Positions 1 through 10,912 of a stretch of 64,000 nt of DNA are shown here, piece after piece. This DNA comes from Nelumbo lutea. Lineage: Eukaryota; Streptophyta; Magnoliopsida; Proteales; Nelumbonaceae. Under the pieces are notes generated by a model, which did not search any database, was not told the DNA's origin, and saw only the letters and a list, made by a program, of their open reading frames with translations. Numbering within the stretch: position 1 is the stretch's first letter; every line of letters starts with the position of its first letter. The translations under genes were made by a program, and so were the position numbers. The DNA is taken from NCBI GenBank assembly GCA_022828595.1, contig JAKGHH010000003.1:14508934-14572933 (forward strand), in the 5' to 3' direction.

Positions 1-836
1 TTAAACTCAAATTTTAAGGCTCAACCTGAATTAACCATAAACCACCGACCCAACCTGCCCGACTTGCACCTCTACTCCAAGTGTTTCGAGTATTGACGAC
101 GTTTGATAACAATATATGCGAATTACGGTGTAATGTAATGTTATAGCTCTCAGCTGGGCTACACAATGAGCAAGCTGATTTGTATACATTTTCAATTTTG
201 CAATAAAGTCAAAATCTTATCATGCTATCTAACATCTGATGATGCCAACTAAAATTATCTTTTCCGTGGATGTTGATGCCTTTTAATTTCCTGGTTTAAG
301 TTTGGTGAATCATCCGATATGTAAGAAGTGCCCTACCAAAGAACTAAACTTCAGGATTATTAGAGACCAAGTTTCGAATCCGGATTTTCATTTCTTGCCC
401 TGCCCCTAAAAGCGCCGATTCCATTGCAATTTAATCGTTTAGTCATCAATTATATGATATATAATATTTATATAAAACAAGTAGGGACCCATGCGATGTA
501 TTGAAAAATCTAAAAGATTGAATAATTTCATTTATTATTAATTAATTGATAAATTAATAATCAAAATATATTGTTAATTAAGCAAAAGTATTCAAATTTA
601 TTGTTAATATTTAAAATTTAATAATTATATTTTTATTTAATGTTGATTTACAAAAAAATAATTATTGTTAATTTAATATGAATAAATATTTTTTAATAAA
701 TTTAATTTTATTACTCATTTGCAGTAATTTTATTAAACATTATTATTTTTAAATAAAAATTTTGATTGATTTTAAATAAATAAAAATAATTACAAAAGTT
801 AACATTTTCATTAGTTTCACTAATAATTAACAATTA
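1..836. other. AT-rich intergenic DNA, no gene recognised
   Basis: No supported reading frame. The first ~75 bases end in a motif (CGACTTGCACCTCTA) like the right end of the small TAGGGTTGCAACTT element found in the SCPL 3' flanks, so the window may open inside a transposon remnant. Bases 450-836 are very AT-rich with long A and T runs. Confidence 0.6.
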
Positions 837-1197
837 CATAGGAATGGCAATGGAGTGGGTCACCCCATCCATGTCTCTGCCCCGTAGTCAAGACACTCTA
901 CCCCATCCCCAATGTCAGGCTGGTTCAGGACAAGGCCCCCACCCCTCACTAAGGATGTGGAATCATCGAATTTCCCAATCTTATCTTTAGTGTTAGATGA
1001 GTTCAAGGCAAATCACCCACTCCTCATAAAGGATGGGAAATCCTTTAATTTTCCCCACCTCGTCCCTAGTGTTGGGCGGGTCCAAGGCAAGACACCCACT
1101 CTTCATCAAGGATGAAAAATCCTCGAATTTTCCCCGCCCTGTCTCTAGTGTCAGGCGGGTTCAAAGGAAGGCACCCACTCCCTGTTAACCCAATATT
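837..1197. repeat. GC-rich repeat with a ~78-bp tandem array
   Basis: The block starts AGGAATGGCAATGG, like the ends of the elements at 2288-2777 and 19674-20087, so it is probably a relative. Inside, a unit starting GTTCAAGGCAA recurs at 923, 1001, 1080 and 1159 (periods 78, 79, 79). Each unit has a CACCCACTCC..AAGGATG core. The right end is not clear. The short frame through it (912-1115) is a by-product of the repeat. Confidence 0.7.
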
Positions 1198-2279
1198 CAA
1201 TTTGATAACAAAAATGATCAAAAGGATATACTAAGTATCAACCACATGGTAAATTTCTAAAAGTACACTAAATTGTCTTTAATTTGCAAAAAAATAATTT
1301 TATGAAAAATTTTGAAAAAAATTATTGCGTTTGTGTAATTTTGAAATTTTATTCAAATTTATTTTTAAACTATTATCAAATAATTTATTTTCTTTTTAAA
1401 TGGTTTACTTATAGAATTACACTAATTTATCTTATATTTTCTAATATAAACTAATCAATAATTTCCTTTTTCTGATGGAGTTTTTAGTTCAGACTGAAAT
1501 AAGAGTGGGTCTGCTGGTTGGGGTTTTTAGGAAGGCTGAACGACTAGAGGTTATCCATCAAAAAAACCAAAGACCAGAGATATTGACCACAGAACCAAAA
1601 TAAACCAAATTTCTGATATATTTAATATTGAAATATCAGAACTTTCAGTAACCAATATTATTCCTCAAAAATACTAATATAACAGGTGGGCTGACGTTGA
1701 CCTAAGAACTGCATATGGATTGGCCACATCATCTCTTCATGTGGCACAAATGTGGCTGACATCGACCCTATCAAAAATCCTTTTCCCTCATTATCAATTA
1801 TCATTGCTGAGAAATGGAAACGGGGTGGTAACCATACTCCTTGATTCCATCTTTGAAACAAATCTCTGCAATCGATTCAAATCTTTGATAGGGATTCGAC
1901 TCCCCAAATTTTTTAAATTAAAATTATTTTAAAAATAGATTTACTTAAAGTAGTGATTTTTAAATTATATATATGAAACAGAAATAATATTATATATAAT
2001 TGGGGTCAAGTCACGGCTGATAATTCACTCTCCATCTTGGTCCCCACCCCTGGTCAGGTATCACTATCATTCCCTATCCCTACTCACATACTTGTCAAGG
2101 CAATTTCCATCCTCCACCGCATGGGGTCTGGGAAACTGAAAATAGTTGATACATCTGAATCCCCCACAAGGGCCGTTCCATTTGAATAGTGCAATACCAC
2201 AACTAACTCTCTCTAAATTTTGGTGGTAGCAAGATTTGACTCACTAGTCTCTGCTGGAACGAATCAACTAACATAGCAA
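1198..2279. other. Intergenic DNA, no gene recognised
   Basis: AT-rich. Around 1800-2130 there are phrases (ATTGCTGAGAAATGG, GGGATTCGACTCCCC, CATTCCCTATCCC) reminiscent of the GGAATGGCAAT repeats on either side, suggesting an older, decayed copy. Boundaries cannot be set. Confidence 0.4.
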
Positions 2280-2287
2280 TTAGTGGC

Positions 2288-2777
2288 TAGGTGCGGTAAT
2301 TTTTTCCATTCCCTATGGAGATTCGACTTCCCCGACCCAATGAAATTGAGGATCTGAATTGTTTTGGCAGGGTGGGAGCGGGGATGGGGATTAATAGGAA
2401 TCCCCGATTAGGGTCCGGGTCGGGATAAAGATTAATAGGAACCCTGATTGGAGAAGGAATCGGGGTCAGTGATGAGGATTGAGGTCCCCGCCCCATCTCG
2501 ATCCCGAATAAATATTAAATATTATATTATTTATTATATATATATATATATCAAAACATATTTAAAATATCATTTATAATTTAAATTATTTATTTATTTT
2601 AAATACATTTATTTTTTTTAAATACTAAAAATTTTAAAAATTCGGATTTTCGCATAAGGCCCATCTCTATCAAGGATCAGGAATGGAGGATAAATTTTAT
2701 CCCCGACGGGAAATGAGAATTAATTTCAGAATTGGTGGCGGAACGGGAAATATGATTCCGCTCCGTTGCCATTCCTA
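2288..2777. mobile_element. hAT-like MITE, GGAATGGCAAT family (decayed)
   Basis: 490-bp non-coding element. Its left end (TAGGTGCGGTAATTTTTTCC) and right end (TTGCCATTCCTA) are imperfect inverted repeats, and the body has the CCCCGAC/GTCGGGG blocks also seen at 19674-20087. It is flanked by TTAGTGGC (2280-2287) and CTAGCGGC (2778-2785), an 8-bp duplication with two transition differences. An 8-bp target duplication fits the hAT superfamily. It codes for nothing and would have depended on a transposase from elsewhere. Confidence 0.65.
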
Positions 2778-2785
2778 CTAGCGGC

Positions 2786-4255
2786 CCCTCAATTGGCTGT
2801 TAGTTGACATTTTTGAACAAATAAAAAACGTTAACCAGTTCATTCATATCAGCTTTCTGCTGGTCTTAGCATATTTATATATCTGGGTGCCCGCGGTTTG
2901 TAACCCGAGTGTGAGCTTATTTTTCTGAGCAAATTCAAAACTTTCGGCAAGGAAAATACACGTATTAAGTAAAAGAATTCGCGTATGATACCCAAAAAAA
3001 TGAATTTATTTTATAGAATTTAGCATAAATTAAAAGTTTCACGCCTTAATTAATGCCATGGAGGGCTGCTAAACTGTGTTTAGAAAAGGTTTCTGATTTC
3101 ACAAGTTGAATACGCCTGCAACTATTGATTCCCAAAACTTTGTCGTATACAATTCATAGTATCTAAAAGTTGTTTTTGTTCTGACTCTAAATTGTTTCTT
3201 TTTCAACATACGGAATTGCCCTTGAATTTTCTCTGGTTGTCTTGGCTCTTGCTACAACTGGCGTAGGCCCGATTCTTGTTTGTGTGTGGAGATTAGTGTA
3301 GGCCCGATTCTTGCTACAACTGGTGTAGGCCCATCTCTATCATGGAACATGATGTTAAATAATCAGATGCAAACATGTTTTTGAAACAAAAAATTCAAGA
3401 ACATATTTTTGGTTTTAAGTCTTAAAACAAAAACACATATAAGAATATGTTTCTTGTGTTTTTATTTGTTGGAGAGAGATTCAAAATTTCAAGAATTTTA
3501 CCTCGTTTTGTTTTGCTTTTTGTTTTTGTATTTTCTCTCTTCACTCTTGCATGTTGGTGAAGACCTTTTCCCTCACATTGCTTGGGAAAGAAATGGACTT
3601 GAGTATATTAGTAGGCTTGCTTCCTTTATGCGTTGAGCCGAGCCAATGTACGTGCATGTCACACCCTATTGTTTTTTCCTCTTTAACCATTTGATTCTTA
3701 ACGACCGGCTTTAACCTAATTTAATTTTGATTCTTAAACATTTTCTTCCTCTTTTGTCTGTCTCTTCGTATTGGTGCTTGTTTTGGAGAGACACATCTCT
3801 CTATTGGTGAATGAACATCTTTGTGTTTGTTTAGATGATTGAAAGCACTCTATAAATAGAGTGTTGGTCGACCCAGTGACAGAACACATACAACACAATT
3901 TTTTCTCTTCTCTGTCATTTGTCTATATCTAAGCATCATCTTTGAGTGGTTCACAGAGGTTTGGTAAGTGAGTGCATGCCTACCAATTGCTTGTGGACTA
4001 TTTTATCTTGGTGACCAATTTGCATTCACACGTCTATACCATAGGGGGAAAATGCAGTTTTAAGGAAAGTGACCAAATGGCATGAATCAGCCCTCCTATT
4101 CGATGCAATTCTCAATTTCTCAACAACTGTTGTTCAACAATACTGTTGCATCTCAATCTTGGAAAGCAAAAGTAATATTTCTGATGTAACCGATTCTGGT
4201 TACGTACCAATTTTTTTTGTGATGTACCAATTATTTGCTAAGTACCTCGTCATTT
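2786..4255. other. Intergenic DNA with part of a dispersed repeat
   Basis: No gene recognised. 3340-3480 (CATGGAACATGATGTTAAAT...) matches the ~360-bp tandem repeat at 10165-10912. 3250-3335 holds a short direct repeat around GTAGGCCCGATTCTTG. Small frames at 3409-3636 and 4069-4257 have no recognisable domain or codon signal. Confidence 0.5.
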
Positions 4256-5175
4256 GACCTGCTCCCAGGTGGCCTGTGACTCAGAGGATGATGGAACTCC
4301 CTGGTGGCAAACTGCCTGGTGGTGAGCTACTTGGTGGCAAGCTCCCTGGTGGTGAACTGCCTTGATGAGCTACTAGGTGCGTTGCCTTGGTGGCGAACTT
4401 CCCAGTGTAGTGTAACCCGACCGCCCTTTGCATGAGATGATCTGCTCCTCTGTGTAGACGGTGGGAGCTGAGGAACCTGCGAGAACTGAATCAGAGGACC
4501 CGGGGGTGTTTACCCAGTGGGGCCACTCCGATGGCTAAGTTAGCACTCTGATAGTAGAGAACTTGAATATGATATTAGAGAAATGAAAGAGCTAGAGAGC
4601 AGGGGTTACCTCCATTTTTCATCCCCCTTCCCCTCTGGGGGTCGGAGCTCTTATATAGCGGTGTTCTGACAGATCTGGCGTAACCGCCTCTGATTCTCTG
4701 CCACAACTGTTACTTGCCAAGGCTGAGCTGGTAGGCGCAGGTACCTGTTGTAGAGTACAGCCCTACCAGACAAGGGACACCTCTCAGGACTGGCAGGCAC
4801 GATGAGAGACGTGAGCGTAGGTCTCCAGATTTGGCAGGTACAATTGTTAGGTTGGATATCTTCCTGCGATACATCGAGCTGCTCTGCAACGAGCTACCTT
4901 GCGCCGAGCTTTTTTTCATCGAGCTACCGGTAATGTGCCGAGGTGCTTCTACCCGAGGCAGGTCTTCATGGCCTAATAGGAAGTGAGCTGCCTATAAGTG
5001 TCCAGCTGCCTGTGGCGAGCTGCCTATGCCGAGCTGCCTGTGAGTGGCGAGTTGCCTGTAGGTGACGAGCTGCCTGTAGCTAGCTCGAGTTGTCTAGTTG
5101 TCAAGAGACTACACTTAGTTGGCATGAGGTGCCAGGTGTCACAATTTCACTGGAGGGCCAAATCTGCCCTCATCA
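4256..5175 (-). mobile_element. Probable solo LTR (Ty3/gypsy clan), minus orientation
   Basis: Read on the minus strand, it begins TGATGAGGGCAGATTTGGCC at 5175, which matches the 5' ends of the LTRs at 31960, 40607 and 61625. It also carries the CTATATAAG promoter-like box near 4652-4662 and the CCGGGT/ACTCCGATG block shared with the LTRs at 10913 and 40607. 4260-4420 and 4985-5100 are rich in short repeats around GAGCTGCCTG. I did not find a target-site duplication, so the 4256 end is approximate. Confidence 0.6.
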
Positions 5176-5363
5176 AGTTCCATTATGCATTCTGATTATT
5201 ATTTTAATAACATTATTTTGTTTTCAAACCAAATGCTTTTGAATTAATTTTGGAACCCGCAACAACAAAAACAACTGACATTGTAGAACACCACCAAAAT
5301 CATGTATATGTGCAAGAAACAACAAAGAAGAGCTGGGATCTATTCGTAACACAACTACTCATA

Positions 5364-5775
5364 TAGGGTGTCAATTGGATTGGATTTGGTCCAATCCAAT
5401 CCAGTCCAATGTGAGTCCATTATAAATGGATCAGGTCCAATCCAATCCAATGAATATTTTAAACTATTTTGAACAGGTCCAATTCAATGTCTGACTATCC
5501 AATTTGTTCAAATTAATTTTAATTTAGATTGATTTCAACCCAAATTCGATTCATTAACACCTATATTCTTATCTTATATCAATGGACCAGATATTGGCTT
5601 AATCCAACACAATCCAATATAAATTTATTATGGATGGATCAATTCCAATCCAATCTAATAAATATTTTGGACTGGATTAATCCAATCCAATATATCTTAT
5701 TAGTCCATCCAATCCGTCCAAATTGACTTTGGACTGGATGGAGTCCAGTACAAAACCGGTCCATTGACACCCTTA
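5364..5775. mobile_element. hAT-like MITE, GGGTGTCAATTGG family, copy A
   Basis: About 412 bp, opening TAGGGTGTCAATTGGATTGG and closing CCATTGACACCCTTA as terminal inverted repeats. The body consists of many TCCAATCCAAT-type motifs on both strands. It lies ~735 bp upstream of the SCPL copy 1 start. The flanks (TACTCATA, CTCGTGTT) show no exact duplication, unlike copies B and C, so this copy may be older or its ends shifted. Confidence 0.75.
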
Positions 5776-5789
5776 CTCGTGTTGGGACA

Positions 5790-6209
5790 AGGGGTGTAAA
5801 CGGATCAAATTCGAATATGATCAAGCAATATCCGAATTTGAATCCGACTAGAACATCCGATATTCGATATCCGTATTCGATTAATTAATTATTTCAGATA
5901 ATTAATAAATATATAAAATAAATATTTTGTCGATATAAAATATATAAATATATAAATTATTTATACAATTTAATTATCATATATAAATTATATAAAATAT
6001 TTTATATATTATATATAAGAATTAAATAATCGATCGAATTCGAATATTTATCGAATCAAATCAGGTCATATCTATATTCGAATCCAATTAACTATTTATT
6101 AAAAATAAAATATCAAAATTCGATCAATTAAAATATTTAAATTATTCGAATTCAATTGGATTATATCGAATATAGAATTCGAAATCGGATTTTCGAATAC
6201 CATTTAAAC
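5790..6209. mobile_element. MITE, GGGTGTAAACGGATC family
   Basis: AT-rich element beginning AGGGGTGTAAACGGATCAAA and ending ACCATTTAAAC. The interior is full of TTCGAATAT / ATATTCGAA motifs in both orientations. It resembles the better-preserved element at 58603-59111. No clean target duplication was seen. Confidence 0.5.
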
Positions 6210-6462
6210 AAGAAGGAAAACTTTATTATAGTGCAAAGAATATAGATGCAACAAATACCAGTACCTTCCCCACGAAACCGTTTCTTATTTTTTTTCTTTT
6301 CCTTTGGGTCCGCCTTCATTCAGTCCTGACTGAATGCATCATTTTTCTAATCGAAAAAAACAATTGCATGGCCGTACTGGCACTGCGGCACCGACTCACA
6401 AACCAGTTGCTTATCTTTCGATCAGAACCCCTCTCTCTCTCCGTGGTCCAGACTCCAGACTC

Positions 6463-6469
6463 TATATAT
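6463..6469 (+). promoter_or_regulatory. TATA box of SCPL copy 1
   Basis: TATATAT 41 bp before the ATG, just after a CT-rich stretch (CTCTCTCTCT at 6430-6440). The same order of CT tract, TATA-like box and CCATCT..TTTC leader occurs before copies 2 and 3. Confidence 0.5.
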
Positions 6470-6509
6470 CTGTGACTAGAGCCATCTATTTCTTTCACAT
6501 GCACTGATA

Positions 6510-9008
6510 ATGGCTTCGCGAATCTTGTCGATAGTTATCTCTTTCATTTATTTCTCATTCTTGGCTAAATCCTTTGCTAAGCCTCCTGTCACAACTCTCC
6601 CAGTCCAACCCACCCAGTCCAACTCACCCATGTTTCTTTCAAACAGTACTCTGGTTATATCTTAACAGATGCTGCTCATGGCCGAGCTCTTTTCTATTAT
6701 TTCGTTGAAGCTGATTCAGCTCATCCATTGTCCCGTCCCCTAACATTGTGGCTCAATGGAGGTCGATCGAATTCAGTATCATTAATCTTCGTTATCTTTC
6801 TAATTTCATCATCCATGTTGAGATGTTTCTTCTTCATGTCTTCTTATCGGTGTGCGTTTAAACCAAATTGTTAGGTCCTGGTTGCTCTTCAGTTGGTTTT
6901 GGCGTATTCATGGAACATGGTCCATTCCAGCCTAAAGACAATCGACTCTTGGCTAAGAACAAGTATTCTTGGCACTTGGGTAGGTTATTATTTCAAATTT
7001 GAAATCTTTTCATTCAAGGAGGAATTGAATGAAGTCACTGAACCTTGTCAAACTTGTGGACAGAATCCAACATGTTGTATGTAGACAGTCCCATTGGAGT
7101 TGGTTTTTCATACTCAAACGCAAGCTCGGACTACACTTCTTATAACGACACTACAACTGGTAAGCGGTTTTCTAAATCTCTGCAGTTCAACGTTTTAAAA
7201 GAAAATTAAACTGATCTAATCACCTTGTAGGTCGATTTTTATTAGTTCTAATCTTTTAATACTTTTGGCTCTTCATAGCTGAGGATAATTTGAAGTTCCT
7301 TCTTAACTGGTTGGAAAAATTCCCAAAATACAAAAACTCAGACCTCTATCTAGCGGGAGAAAGTTATGCAGGTAACAAGAAATTCTCAAAATGAAGCTTC
7401 TTAACATGTTCCTGGCTAGAAGGCAATAAATCTAGTTGTCTATCGCCATTGGCCGGGTTCAAACAATTCGTGTCTTTGATTGTTCTTTTGTGTGTTGGTG
7501 AGTCTCTGAACTGAACAAATACTGTATTTTGAGTGTAGGCCACTTCATTCCACAGCTTGCTTCGCTATTGCTGGAGTACAACAAGAAGCCCAACATCAGA
7601 CCCATCAAGCTGAAGGGCGTTGCTGTAAACCCGTGAACTACTTATTAATTACATCTTATTGTTCTGTCACTCTGTTCATAAATACTTTCTCTCTGATTTA
7701 AGTCATAATTTGATTGCTCGTCTGGTTGTAGCTTGGGAATCCGCTACTTGACTTAGACATTAGCATAGCGTTTGCCGAGTACTTGTGGTCGCATGGAGCA
7801 ATTTCAGATGAGACATTGATGCTGGAGAAGACGGTGTGTAAAATATCAAGATACTTCAAGGAGTTTGTCCATAATAATCTGTCCAAGGAATGCAGTGATG
7901 TGTTTGATAGAATCAATAAGGAGGTTGGTGATGAACTCGATCGCAATGACCTGCTCTCGCTCCAGTGCTTACAATCGACCGAGGTTGAGCAATATAGAGC
8001 AGCAAAAGCAATAATGCACTCAAACATAGGGGCAGTGGTATATATGTTTTGCTTTGAAAATTTATATAAGTTGGGTACGTACTGTGAGCGTTTCTTATAT
8101 GGTGCTCGTCTCTTATTGTGTTGGATATATAGCTTCTGCGAGGTGCTGGTGATCCATGCCTGCCTGATAGGATTCTTGCTTACCTCAACAAGCCTGTGGT
8201 TCAAAAAGCACTTCATGCCGTCCCAACCAACTGGAGCTTCTGTGCAGGGTCTCTCTCTCAATCGATCGATCGATCAATCAATCATTAAATCAATGAATAT
8301 GTAATCGAAAGTTTGCATTTTGCAGGCCCCTTCAGTACCAAATGGAAAGTTTGGCCACAGACATGATACCAGTCATCTCAGATCTTCTCAAGAGTGATAT
8401 TCCGATCATGTTCTACAGTGGTGACCAGGATACGAAAATCCCACTTACTCAGACAAGGATAATTGCTAATAACGTCGCTAGAAGTGTGAAGCTTGTTCCC
8501 TTGACAAGTTACGGGCCTTGGTATGATAATAAGCAGGTATATATATACGATCCGTTCAACATTCTGTGATTTAAAACCAACTTCTGACCCCAGAAAGCAC
8601 CTTATATACACAAACCATCTATCTTCTCAAAGAATAGGGATAGTTTGGGGCAAAGGTAGGGAAGGTTGATTTCCTCATTCCCATTGAGGCATTGAGTGCA
8701 CAGAGCACCTTTCCTCAAAATTAAATCTTTCTTCTCAGAAACAGAGGAGAGAAAGAGAGAGAGGGAGTGGAAATAGAGCTGACTCTCTGTTTAAATAAAT
8801 AAAAAATAAAATCAAACCTGTGTTGTAGGTGGGTGGATGGGCTCAGTCGTTTGGCAAGCAAAGAGAAGGAAAGAACGTAACATATCTTACATTTGCAACA
8901 GTTAGAGGTGGATCGCATGAAGTCCCATACACATCGCCATCACAAACTCTAACACTGTTCCGAGCTTTTCTAAGTGGATCTCCTCTGCCCGCGCCCAAAG
9001 TTAGCTAG
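6510..9008 (+). pseudogene. SCPL copy 1: serine carboxypeptidase-like (SCPL45-type), frameshifted
   Basis: Nine exons at 6510-6761, 6875-6979, 7064-7159, 7279-7371, 7539-7624, 7732-8037, 8133-8248, 8326-8536 and 8829-9008 align one to one with SCPL copies 2 and 3. Exon 1 contains a 14-bp tandem duplication (6599-6612 / 6613-6626, CCCAGTCCAACCCA then CCCAGTCCAACTCA). It shifts the frame, so translation from the ATG stops at TAA 6663-6665 after 51 residues. Everything downstream remains open in the family frame and every intron keeps GT-AG. Conserved motifs are present: LWLNGGPGCSS across exons 1-2, GESYAG with the nucleophile Ser at the end of exon 4, GDQDTKIPLTQTR with the Asp, and GGSHEVP with the His. 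These are the usual peptidase residues, unlike copies 2 and 3. The exon 7 acceptor differs (TATAG then CTTCTGCGAGG), adding two codons. Either a recent pseudogene or an allele or assembly error; the duplication is plain in the sequence. Confidence 0.85.
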
Positions 9009-9136
9009 AGTGGAGTGGGGCTTTGAGTCCAATATTGCTCAGTTGGATTACTACTTCAGACTTGCGTCTTTGTCTTCTTCACCAAGTACATGACAGATAG
9101 TCCCATCCCATTTGTAAAACTCTTCTGGTATTCAAT

Positions 9137-9142
9137 AATAAA
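9137..9142 (+). terminator. Poly(A) signal of SCPL copy 1
   Basis: AATAAA ~130 bp after the stop, in TTCAATAATAAAAGTCCAATGA. The same context recurs after copy 2. Confidence 0.5.
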
Positions 9143-9211
9143 AGTCCAATGAGCAAATATGTCTTCAGCTCTACTTGTAATGCCGATTCGATCATCTCGT
9201 TCACGGGAGAC

Positions 9212-9318
9212 AGGGTTGCAAGTTGCAACCTGAGCAACCTTGGGTTGTGTATTTATTAAATTTGAAAACCCCAGGTTTTAATTTTTAAATCCACTATCCC
9301 ATTTGCACTTGTACTACT
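9212..9318. repeat. Ancient ~100-bp MITE in SCPL 3' flank
   Basis: Opens AGGGTTGCAAGTTGCAAC and closes TTTGCACTTGTAC, imperfect inverted repeats. The same sequence lies after copy 2 (18281-18379, TAGGGTTGCAACTTAG to GTTGCACTTCTA) and after copy 3 (~26361-26460). Presence at the same place in all three flanks means it inserted before the gene duplications. Confidence 0.6.
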
Positions 9319-9404
9319 CACTATCCTCTTATGGTGATTAAATAATAGATACAAACATCTAATCCAACTTAGATTTGATTGTTTACGATAGAACACCCAA
9401 CAGG

Positions 9405-9649
9405 TAGGGGTGTCAATTGGACTGGATTATGTGAGTCCATTTGTTCAATCTATTCAAATTTGTTTTTATTTAGATTGGTTTCAATCCAAACCCCGTTCAT
9501 TGACACTTAAATTTATCATGGACGGATCAGGTCCAATCCAATCTAAAAAATATTTTGGATTGGATTGGTCCAATTGGTCAATCCAATCCATCCAAAGTGA
9601 TTTCAGACTGGATGGGATTCAATCCAAAACCGGTCCATTGACACCCTTA
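9405..9649. mobile_element. hAT-like MITE, GGGTGTCAATTGG family, copy B
   Basis: 245-bp element with ends TAGGGGTGTCAATTGG and CCATTGACACCCTTA, flanked by an exact 8-bp duplication CCAACAGG (9397-9404 and 9650-9657). The matching place after copy 2 (~18459-18473, ACACCCAGTAAGACGC) has no insert and serves as an empty site. It is a shortened copy of the ~411-bp elements at 5364 and 22055. Confidence 0.9.
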
Positions 9650-9657
9650 CCAACAGG

Positions 9658-10164
9658 ACGCATTATACCTATTGAAAATGTGAAAAAAAAAAGGTTCTCT
9701 ACACAGAAGAAAACGCTCAAAATATAATTCCTCTCCCAATTCAATGAATTTCAATGCTACGAATTGAACTAGCCTGAAATTAAAGTTGTCAAGCCAATAG
9801 CATCGTGAGATATATATAAGCTGGGATGACAGATAGATGGTTGTTATCTGTGTTTTTAACCATCCATTCAATTTGTCAGCCGACCCAAATTCCAGGTCTT
9901 TTTTTTTCTTTCAATTTGGGATTTAATTAAAAAATAAAAATGATTGACTTGATCAAAATCCATTCAACCCAGACCCATTTGATCCAGTCATCAGGTCATG
10001 GATTAACCATATACAAACTTTCGGATTGTGCCCTGTTAACTCGATTGGGGTGATCTAATGAATGACCTTCCATGCATCTATCTAATTCAAGATAGACCCA
10101 CAACAATACATCTAATGAATGGCCTTCCATTAGGGGCGTTCTACTTGTTTTCATTTGTTTTTGA
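9658..10164. other. Intergenic DNA, no gene recognised
   Basis: The first ~90 bases still match the flank of copy 2 (ACAGAAGAAAACGCTCAA versus GACAGCGAAAACGCTCAA). The rest is AT-rich with no reading frame of note. Confidence 0.5.
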
Positions 10165-10912
10165 TATCATCACATCAACGAAAAAAAAAAGTTCTTGAAC
10201 TCTGTTGTTGTTTCTAAAGGAAAAAAAAAGTTGGTTTGTTTAAAAAAATGATACATGATTTTGGAACCAACAAAATAATGTATTTTTTTTAAACAAAAAC
10301 AAATTTTCTAACATAATAATTATATGCTTTATGGAATATGATGTTACATAATCAGATGAAAATATGTTTTTAAAATCAAATTTAAGAACATATTTTTATT
10401 TCAGTTTTGAAAACCTCAAGAACTTTTCTTTTTGTGTTTTTGTTTTAAGAAACAATCTTTTTTCAAACAAGATGTTTTGATTTGCTTTTAGAACTGGCAA
10501 CAAGAAAAACAATTCATGTTGTAGAATTCATCACATCAGCAAGAAACAAAAACATGTTTTGAATTTTGTTTTTGTTTTCTTAGGGAAAAACACATTGGTT
10601 TCGTTTCAAAAACAATACATATGTTTTTTGAACCAATAAAATATTGGTTTTTAAAACAAAAACAAATTTTCTAGTATAGAAATTATATGATTTATGGAAC
10701 GTGATGAATAATCAAATGAAAACATACTTTTGAAACTAATTTAGGGGGTGTTCAACATGGTTGGTTTTAATTTTGAAAGGCACACACACACACAACAATG
10801 AACATGTTTTTTGTGTTTTTGCTATGAAAAATAGTATGTTTTCAAACAAGATAGTTTTCATTTGTTTTTTGAATAGGCAACAAGAAAAATAATTTATGTT
10901 GTAGAATGCCCC
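10165..10912. repeat. ~360-bp AT-rich repeat, two tandem copies
   Basis: The block ATCACATCA..AAAAACATG..TTTTTGAACCAA..AAATTTTCTA..ATTATATG..TTTATGGAA..GTAGAAT begins near 10167 and again near 10528. The second copy is cut by the LTR inserted at 10913. Related pieces lie at 3340-3480 and 5215-5310. No protein is encoded; the family is unknown to me. A (CA)n tract sits at ~10781-10794. Confidence 0.7.

Noticed and set aside
300..420. tRNA- or SINE-like B-box (GTTTCGAATCC near 370)
   Set aside because: No convincing A-box at the right distance and no cloverleaf could be drawn.
7698..8261. 187-codon minus-strand frame opposite SCPL copy 1 exon 6-7
   Set aside because: It crosses an intron and is the antisense shadow of conserved exons; no domain.
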